Origin: Thermocatellispora tengchongensis
Lineage (GTDB): Bacteria; Actinomycetota; Actinomycetes; Streptosporangiales; Streptosporangiaceae
Direction of reading: 5' to 3'
NCBI RefSeq assembly: GCF_014202315.1
Contig: NZ_JACHGN010000005.1
Span: 357,227 to 421,226, forward strand
Length of the DNA stretch: 64,000 nt
Shown here: positions 59,005-64,000 of the stretch, piece by piece
How the letters are laid out: the number at the start of each line of letters is the position of its first letter
Numbering within the stretch: the stretch's first letter is position 1
The notes under the pieces: model-generated
What the model saw: the letters and a program-made list of their open reading frames with translations, nothing else
What the model was told of the DNA's origin: nothing
The model's database searches: none
Program-made: the position numbers and the translations under genes

Positions 59005-60183
59005 TCAGGAGGCGAAGACCTCTTCCCTGGCCCGGTCCAGCGCGGCGAGCACGGCGCCGCGCAGGACCGGCCTGCCGCTCACCTGGCTGACCACCACCTC
59101 GGGCCGCACCGGGCAGATGCGGGCCACGGCCTCCTCCACCCGGGAGGCGAGCGCCTTGCCGCCGGCCATGCTCACCTCGCCGCCCAGCACCACCAGGCCG
59201 GGGTCGAGCACGACGCAGACCGAGGCCACGCCGAGGGCGAGCCGGGCGGCGATCTCGTCGAGCAGCGGCTCGCCGGGGGCGCCCGCCTCGACCGCGGCGG
59301 CCACGCGCTCGGCCTTGCTCGCGCCGGTGAAGCCGTAGGTCTCGGCCAGCTCGGCGACCACATCGGCGCTGATCAGCCGGCCCAGGCCGCCGGCCAGGGA
59401 CGGCATGCGGCCGGGCACCGCGCGTACGTCCTCGGCGAGCGGCACGCCGGGGACCGGCAGGTAGCCGATCTCGCCGGCGCTGCCGGACCGGCCGCGGTGC
59501 AGCCGCCCGCCCAGCATGATCGCCAGGCCCAGGCCGCGGCCCACCCAGACCAGGACGAAGTCGTCCACGCCCTTGGCCACGCCCGTGGAGTGCTCGGCGA
59601 CGGCGGCGAGGTTCACGTCGTTCTCGATGACGACCTCGCGGCGCAGGTCGCGGGCCAGCGCCTCGTGCACGCCCTCGTGCCAGCCCGGCAGGTCGAAGGC
59701 GAAGCGGACGTCGCCGGTGTTCGGATCGACGACGCCGGGGGTGCCGATGACGACCGCGTGCAGCTTCGACAGCGACATCTTCGCCGCCCGGCACGCCTTC
59801 ACCAGCGCGCCGTGCACGACCGGGACGGGATCGTCGCTGCCCTCCTGCGAGACGGTCACCTCGGCGACGATATCGCCGTTGATGTCGGCGATGGCGGCCG
59901 TGACGAATTCGGGGGCGACATCGAGCCCGGCGACATATGCGGATGACGCGACGAGCGCATAAAGCGCCGCATTGGGCCCCCTGCCGCCGCCCTGCTCGCC
60001 GACGACCTCGACCAGCCCGCGCTCCTCCAGCCGGGCCAGGGTCTGGGAGGCGGTCACCTTGGACAGGCCGGTCAGCTCACCGATCTGTCCCCGGGTCAGC
60101 GGGCCCGAGGTGAGCAACAGCTCCAGGGCCGCCCGGTCGTTGATCTCCCTCAGCAGCCGGGGCACACCAGGACGTCGCTCCAT
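59005..60183 (-). CDS. ROK-family transcriptional regulator 2
   Basis: 392-residue paralogue of the ROK regulator at 52944: PGVPRLLREINDRAALELLLTSGPLTRGQIGELTGLSKVTASQTLARLE, then IENDVNLAAVAEHSTG, LVWVGRGLGLAIMLGGRLHRGRSGSAGEIGYLPVPG and LDPGLVVLGGEVSMAGG. Like the first it lacks zinc cysteines. It is convergent with the GH3 gene, 12 bases apart, so it lies at the far side of the operon. Its promoter shares AAACTTTC and GGCTAAAC with the first ROK gene, so the two may compete for sites. Confidence 0.93.
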   Translation of the reverse strand: MERRPGVPRLLREINDRAALELLLTSGPLTRGQIGELTGLSKVTASQTLARLEERGLVEVVGEQGGGRGPNAALYALVASSAYVAGLDVAPEFVTAAIADINGDIVAEVTVSQEGSDDPVPVVHGALVKACRAAKMSLSKLHAVVIGTPGVVDPNTGDVRFAFDLPGWHEGVHEALARDLRREVVIENDVNLAAVAEHSTGVAKGVDDFVLVWVGRGLGLAIMLGGRLHRGRSGSAGEIGYLPVPGVPLAEDVRAVPGRMPSLAGGLGRLISADVVAELAETYGFTGASKAERVAAAVEAGAPGEPLLDEIAARLALGVASVCVVLDPGLVVLGGEVSMAGGKALASRVEEAVARICPVRPEVVVSQVSGRPVLRGAVLAALDRAREEVFAS

Positions 60184-60256
60184 ATCAGTGCTTTCTGTCG
60201 GGGTATCCCGCCATATTCACTCAGCCGGGCGGGTCATTCAATCAATAAACCTTGCT

Positions 60257-60268
60257 GAAAGTTTAGCC
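60257..60268 (-). promoter_or_regulatory. ROK-type motif upstream of regulator 2
   Basis: GGCTAAACTTTC on the minus strand, 74 bases upstream of the ATG. Parts of it (GGCTAAAC and AAACTTTC) occur in the operator of ROK regulator 1. The rest of the gap to 60346 shows no gene. Confidence 0.45.
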
Positions 60269-60346
60269 TCCAGCCGAAGCCCTCGGTGAAACCGCGTCCC
60301 GTCCGGAATCGCGGAAAAATACGAGCCTCCCTCACCATCGTCGCCC

Positions 60347-60985
60347 TCACGCGGTGCGGGGCGCCGTGGCGGCGCGGCGCATGGCGCGGGCCCGCCAGAC
60401 GGGATAGCCGATCGAGGTCACCAGGAAGAACAGCGGGGCCGGATGGCCGAAGACCAGCGTGGCCAGCAGGTAGTCCAGCACCGGCACCGCGAGCACGTAC
60501 GCGGTGAACCAGGCGGGCGGCGCGGGCGGGGTGATCCGCGGCGCGGCCCAGGGGGTGCGCTTCCACGGCTTGGCCACCGACAGCCATGCCTGGAACGCGA
60601 TGGCCGAGACCATCAGCAGGGTTCCGGTCAGCAGGAACGGGTCGGGCTCGGCCGCCCCCTCCGCGCGGGCCGTCAGGCGCGGGCTGAGCAGGAAGATCGC
60701 CACATGGACCTGCGACAGGGTGATGGCGAACTTCACCAGCACCCACCAGTACCTGAAGTAGCCCCATCTGGTCAGCGCCGACAACATCAGCCCGGTGAAG
60801 AACGCGGCCTCGGCGAGGTGCAGCAGCACGCTCTCGTCCAGGAACTCGGCCATGTCGTAGCCGCGCGGATCGCCGGTGGTGGCGCTGTACAGGCCGAGCG
60901 CGAACAGGCCGAGCGCCTGGCTCATCCACGCGACGGTGGTCACCACATGCAGCCACACGAGCAGGTCTCGCCAGGTCGGCGCCAT
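60347..60985 (-). CDS. Integral membrane protein, DUF2269-like
   Basis: 212-residue protein with about five membrane helices (roughly residues 8-30, 52-72, 83-103, 118-138, 163-187) and short loops. The early part has WLHVVTTVAWMSQALGLFALGLY, the kind of His-bearing first helix found in DUF2269 membrane proteins, which may bind a cofactor; the assignment is tentative. ATG 60985 follows GGAGGGG. It shares a 26-bp palindrome with the Rrf2 regulator gene, suggesting it is that regulator's target. Confidence 0.65.
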   Translation of the reverse strand: MAPTWRDLLVWLHVVTTVAWMSQALGLFALGLYSATTGDPRGYDMAEFLDESVLLHLAEAAFFTGLMLSALTRWGYFRYWWVLVKFAITLSQVHVAIFLLSPRLTARAEGAAEPDPFLLTGTLLMVSAIAFQAWLSVAKPWKRTPWAAPRITPPAPPAWFTAYVLAVPVLDYLLATLVFGHPAPLFFLVTSIGYPVWRARAMRRAATAPRTA

Positions 60986-61002
60986 CACGCCCCTCCTATG
61001 CA

Positions 61003-61028
61003 TAGGCTGTCTACGTGTAGACAGCCTA
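61003..61028. promoter_or_regulatory. 26-bp palindromic operator
   Basis: TAGGCTGTCTAC, two bases, GTAGACAGCCTA: perfect 12-bp arms, the most extended palindrome in the window. It lies 18 bases from the membrane-protein ATG and 61 bases from the Rrf2 start. TGTCTAC/GTAGACA half-sites recall BlaI/MecI-type operators, but the gene next door is Rrf2-type. Confidence 0.8.
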
Positions 61029-61088
61029 CATAAGTCGGTGAGCGCGGGAGCCGCCTAACCAGTGATGGCAGGCGGGATAATGGACAAC

Positions 61089-61538
61089 ATGCGCCTATCT
61101 GCTCGTGTTGACTACGCCCTACGCGCCGCCGCCGAGCTCGCCGCCGCGGGTGACGGCCCGACGACCGTGGGCGAGCTGGCCAAGGAGCAGGACATGCCCC
61201 CCAAGTACCTGGAGAACATCCTGCTGCAGATGCGCCGAGCCGGTCTCGTGCGCGGGCAGCGGGGCCCCGAGGGTGGCTACGTCCTGGCCCGACCGGCCTC
61301 GGAGATCTCGCTCGCCGACGTCATCCGCGCCGTGGACGGGCCGCTGGCCAACGTGCGCGGAGAGCGCCCCGAGCACGTCGGCTACCGCGGCGCCGCCGAA
61401 TCGCTGCAGGAGGTGTGGATCGCCCTGCGCGCCAGCGAGCGCGCCATCCTGGAGGAGGTCACGCTGGACAACGTGGCCACGGGCAAGCTGCCCGAACGCG
61501 TACGCAAGCTCGCCGCCGACCCCGCCGCCTGGGACTGA
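61089..61538 (+). CDS. Rrf2-family transcriptional regulator without cysteines
   Basis: 149-residue winged-helix regulator. MRLSARVDYALRAAAELAA, VGELAKEQDMPPKYLENILLQMRRAGLVRGQRGPEGGYVLARPASEISLADVIRAVDGPLA is the full Rrf2 signature. NsrR and IscR bind Fe-S with three cysteines, but no cysteine exists here, so it should act without a cluster, as CymR does. ATG 61089 is chosen; GATAAT at 61075-61080 may be a -10, making the message near-leaderless. It is divergent from the DUF2269-like gene. Confidence 0.88.
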   Translation: MRLSARVDYALRAAAELAAAGDGPTTVGELAKEQDMPPKYLENILLQMRRAGLVRGQRGPEGGYVLARPASEISLADVIRAVDGPLANVRGERPEHVGYRGAAESLQEVWIALRASERAILEEVTLDNVATGKLPERVRKLAADPAAWD

Positions 61539-61554
61539 CCCTCCGCGCTCCGCC

Positions 61555-62343
61555 ATGCCCGAGGGCGACGCCGTCTACCGCACCGCCGCGCGGCTGCGCG
61601 CGGCCCTCGACGGCCGCCCGCTGACCCGCTCCGACTTCCGCGTGCCCCGGTACGCGAGCGCCGACCTGTCCGGGCGCATCGTGCTGGAGACCGTCTCCAT
61701 GGGCAAGCATCTGCTCACCCGGGTCGAGGGCGGCCTGACGGTGCACACCCACCTGCGCATGGAGGGGTCGTGGCGGGTCCTCCCCGCCGGCCGCCGCCCG
61801 CCCCCGGGCGACGTGGTGCGGCTGGTGCTGGCCAACGCGAGCTGGGTGGCGATCGGCGTACGGCTCGGCATGGTGGACCTGGTGCCCACCGCCCAGGAGG
61901 ACCGCCTGGTCGGGCATCTCGGCCCCGACCTGCTCGGCCCCGGCTGGGACCCGGCCGAGGCCGTACGCCGCCTGAGCCGGGCGCCCGACACCACGATCGG
62001 CGAGGCCCTGCTCGACCAGCGCAACCTCGCCGGAATCGGCACCATCTACCGCGCCGAGACCCTGTTCCTCAGCGGCCTGTCACCCTGGCGCCGCATCCGC
62101 GACATCCCCGACCTCACCTCGGTCGTGACCCGCGCCCAGCGCCTCCTGGAGGCCAACAAGTCCCGCGCCGCCACCGTCACCACCGGCGACACCCGTCCCG
62201 GGCGCACCACCTGGGTCTACGGCCGGGGCTCGCGCCCCTGCCGCCGCTGCGGCACCCCCATCGCGACCGGCGCCCTCGGCGGCCCCGGCACCGCCGCCAA
62301 GGAGCGCCTGATCAACTGGTGCCCCCACTGCCAACCGCAGTGA
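61555..62343 (+). CDS. nei2: Formamidopyrimidine-DNA glycosylase family, Nei2-like
   Basis: Base-excision repair glycosylase/AP lyase of 262 residues. After Met removal Pro2-Glu3 (PEGDAVYRTAARLR) form the active site. MGKHLLTR supplies the conserved Lys, the H2TH segment is IGEALLDQRNLAGIGTIYRAETLFLSGLSP, and a zinc finger ends the protein (CRRCGTPI then NWCPHC). It fits the actinobacterial Nei2 group, often beside lhr. It begins 16 bases past the Rrf2 stop and may share its transcript. Confidence 0.93.
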   Translation: MPEGDAVYRTAARLRAALDGRPLTRSDFRVPRYASADLSGRIVLETVSMGKHLLTRVEGGLTVHTHLRMEGSWRVLPAGRRPPPGDVVRLVLANASWVAIGVRLGMVDLVPTAQEDRLVGHLGPDLLGPGWDPAEAVRRLSRAPDTTIGEALLDQRNLAGIGTIYRAETLFLSGLSPWRRIRDIPDLTSVVTRAQRLLEANKSRAATVTTGDTRPGRTTWVYGRGSRPCRRCGTPIATGALGGPGTAAKERLINWCPHCQPQ

Positions 62344-62344
62344 G

Positions 62345-62800
62345 GAAGCCCGTCAGGTCCAGCACCACGATGTTCTCCTCCAGGTGAAGCGTGAGAGGAG
62401 GTGCCCAGGACGGCTGGCCTGACCGGCGAGTGCCCGACCAGCCAGGCGGGGCCACCTGGCCCCGGGTCCCGCCGTACCAGGCGGCGATCTCGTCGAGCGT
62501 GTCATGCTGCTCCGGCGACGGGGCCATGCCCGGACACAGCATCCCGGCCGCGAGCGGGAAGCACGCGGTGAAGGCGATCCCGCCGGCCTCGCACGCCGCC
62601 GGCACGCCCGCGCCGGAGCGGTCGAAGATGTGGAACCGGTTCTGCACCGCCACCACGGGGGCGGTCGCGCGCGCCTCGGCGAGCCGGGCCGTCGTCGCCC
62701 CGCTGAGCCCGAGATGGCGGAGGAGCCCACGCCGCCACAGCTCCGCCAGGCCCCCGAACGACTCGGCGAACGGCGTATCCGCCGGATACAGCGGCCCGGC
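62345..62800 (-). pseudogene. Aldo/keto reductase remnant
   Basis: On the minus strand one frame reads DTPFAESFGGLAELWRRGLLRHLGLSGATTARLAEARA, then VVAVQNRFHIFDRSG and FTACFPLAAGM, the C-terminal half of an aldo/keto reductase. At RGQVA the frame shifts: the expected WLVGHSPVRPAVLGTSS is found in another frame, and HLEENI returns in the first. With two frameshifts and no recognisable N-terminal half (no catalytic Tyr region), the gene is dead. Coordinates are approximate. Confidence 0.75.
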
Positions 62801-63600
62801 GGCGCGACGGACGACCCTGCCGGGGCCGAGCCAGGCGGCATGCCGGATCGCCGTGTCGGGGCAGAGCCGGGGCGACCCTGCGCCGGCCGGGTCGGCGTCG
62901 TGCGGCAGAAGACGCGGTGTGCGCGCAGGGGGAGCCACGGTCAGGGCTCGGCGCGCCTCCGGGTCCTCATCGGCGGCAAGCGCCTCGCGGGGAGCGGGGA
63001 GCGCCCGCCGGCGGCGGCCACGTCGGGCATGGGAGGCGCGGCGGCCCTGTAGGGGGTGGGGCTGCGACGGCGCCGGACCGGGCACGGCGCCGAACCGGAC
63101 ACGGCCCGGGGCGGGCAGGGTCCCGCTGGGGCGGGTCGGCCGTCTCGGGGCAGGGCGGGATCGCCGTGTGGCGACCGGGATGGCGGGCGCGGCGGCCCCG
63201 CAGGGCGGAGGGCTGGGACTGCGCCAAGCCGGATATGGCGGGGCGCGCACGGTCCCGCTGCGGCAGGCCGACCGTCCTGGGGCAGGACGGGATCACCATG
63301 TGGCGACCGGGCGTGGGGGGCGCGGCGGGCCCTGTAGGGCGTGGGGCTGGACTGCGCCGGGCCGGGCATGGCCGGGGCGCGCGTGGGCCCGCTGGGGCGG
63401 GCCGGCCTTGTTGGGGCAGGGCGGCATCGCCGTGTGGCGACCGGGTGGGGGACGGGGGTGGGGCGTGGTGCAGGACGCCCTTGCCCGAGGGCTTGGCGGG
63501 GGCGGCGCGTGTGGGTGCGCGCGCCGGGGGCCGTTGCCCTTTGGTCACGGTCGCATGCAGGGCTGGGGCTCGGGCGGCGATGACCGAGCGGGTGCCCGGG
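62801..63600. other. Gene-free GC-rich stretch with repeats
   Basis: From the end of the pseudogene to clgR no gene can be supported. It may include decayed 5' sequence of the reductase up to about 63000, then the 133-bp repeats. Open frames on both strands arise from base composition. No RNA gene or hairpin of note was seen between 63456 and 63600. Confidence 0.5.
63040..63455. repeat. Three imperfect repeats of about 133 bp
   Basis: Units share GGCCC(T/C)G(T/C)AGGG at the start and a TGTGGCGACCGGG block (TGGCG at 63169, 63301 and 63435, intervals 132 and 134). Copies differ at many bases. All three carry a GGGGCAGG-CGGGATC-like segment before that block. Confidence 0.7.
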
Positions 63601-63957
63601 TCAGGCCGCGACCATGTCCTTTACTTCGGGGAACACGGAGTCGGAGATCGCGCCCGGCACGGCGTCGCCCAGGGGCAGGCGCTCGCGTTCGGGGACGTCG
63701 GCCATCACAGGGGCGGCCTGGAGTTCGGCCAGCGCGAACTGGTCGGAGACCTCGCGCAGGACCTGGGACAGCGGCACGCCGAGCGCCCCGCAGATGGAGG
63801 CGAGCAGCTCGGACGACGCCTCCTTCTGACCGCGCTCGACCTCGGACAGGTAGCCGAGCGAGACGCGGGCCAACGTGGACACTTCTCTCAGAGTGCGGCC
63901 CTGCCGCACCCGCAGCCGCCGCAACACGTCACCGAGCAGCTGACGCAGCAGGACCAT
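63601..63957 (-). CDS. clgR: ClgR-like XRE-family regulator
   Basis: 118-residue helix-turn-helix protein: [63 protein letters not shown] is the ClgR signature, an activator of clp protease genes in actinobacteria. It ends in DMVAA; a terminal Ala-Ala in ClgR of Streptomyces marks it for ClpP degradation. ATG 63957 follows GGGAGGGAGCG. The place beyond recA is conserved with Mycobacterium. Its own promoter would be just outside the window. Confidence 0.9.
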   Translation of the reverse strand: MVLLRQLLGDVLRRLRVRQGRTLREVSTLARVSLGYLSEVERGQKEASSELLASICGALGVPLSQVLREVSDQFALAELQAAPVMADVPERERLPLGDAVPGAISDSVFPEVKDMVAA

Positions 63958-64000
63958 CTGTCGCTCCCTCCCCGGCGCGGGTTCCTTCACCACGCTCCGC

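Noticed and set aside
62967-63548. 193-codon minus-strand frame across the 133-bp repeats
   Set aside because: Pro/Arg/Ala-only composition, no ribosome site, and repeats not divisible by three (132 and 134), so the frame would not be kept by selection.

Overview
The window is about 64 kb of very GC-rich chromosome with short intergenic gaps, frequent GTG/TTG starts, many ATGA or TGATG overlaps and long antisense shadow ORFs. Actinobacterial families are common: DUF574-type methyltransferase, DUF3046 near recA, a ClgR-type regulator, a GntR-TetR hybrid, ROK regulators and a gluABCD operon. The gene order hflX / miaA-dapF / LigB-like protein / miaB / gluABCD / recX-recA / DUF3046 / clgR matches the recA neighbourhood known from Streptomyces and Mycobacterium. 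My best placement is a filamentous actinomycete, possibly Streptosporangiales; this is inferred from gene content and was not tested by any search. No tRNA, rRNA, CRISPR array, prophage or intact insertion sequence was found.

Layout. 1-3.8 kb: an imidazolonepropionase-like gene cut by the window edge, hflX and a DUF4097 lipoprotein. 4-10.5 kb: a compact operon for glycolate and glyoxylate assimilation (malate synthase, glcD, glcE, glcF, IclR regulator), with a promoter and a palindromic site in front. 10.4-22.7 kb: mostly accessory genes. These include a tandem VOC protein, DUF2277, an SPFH-domain lipoprotein candidate, a methyltransferase, a two-component system with two small exported proteins, a secreted HNH nuclease, a GntR-TetR hybrid regulator divergent from an FAD monooxygenase, a large TPR protein and a SCO6745-like protein. 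22.7-41.7 kb: conserved core genes (ogt-miaA-dapF, rnz, LigB-like, miaB, gluABCD, an S9 peptidase, RNase Y, recX, recA with an SOS box), plus a decayed AbiEii-like toxin gene.

41.8-50.4 kb: a small orphan, a UbiB/ABC1-type kinase, DUF3046, a VOC protein and the very large helicase Lhr. 50.5-53 kb: a YbdK-type carboxylate-amine ligase and a VanX-like dipeptidase, separated by three minisatellites. 53-60.2 kb: a das-like sugar locus (binding protein, two permeases, GH3 enzyme) bracketed by two paralogous ROK regulators. 60.3-64 kb: a membrane protein and an Rrf2 regulator sharing a 26-bp palindrome, nei2, an aldo/keto reductase pseudogene, a GC-rich tandem repeat and a clgR-like gene.

How the genes work together: the 4-10.5 kb operon can turn glycolate into glyoxylate and then malate. 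The 53-60 kb locus would import and cleave an amino-sugar oligosaccharide under ROK control. The recA, recX, lhr, nei2 and ogt genes make the window rich in DNA repair. Several intergenic regions hold strong palindromes or spaced repeats that fit the regulator encoded next to them. Those regulator-site pairs, and a RecX with an N-terminal extension of roughly 650 residues, are the most unusual items here.
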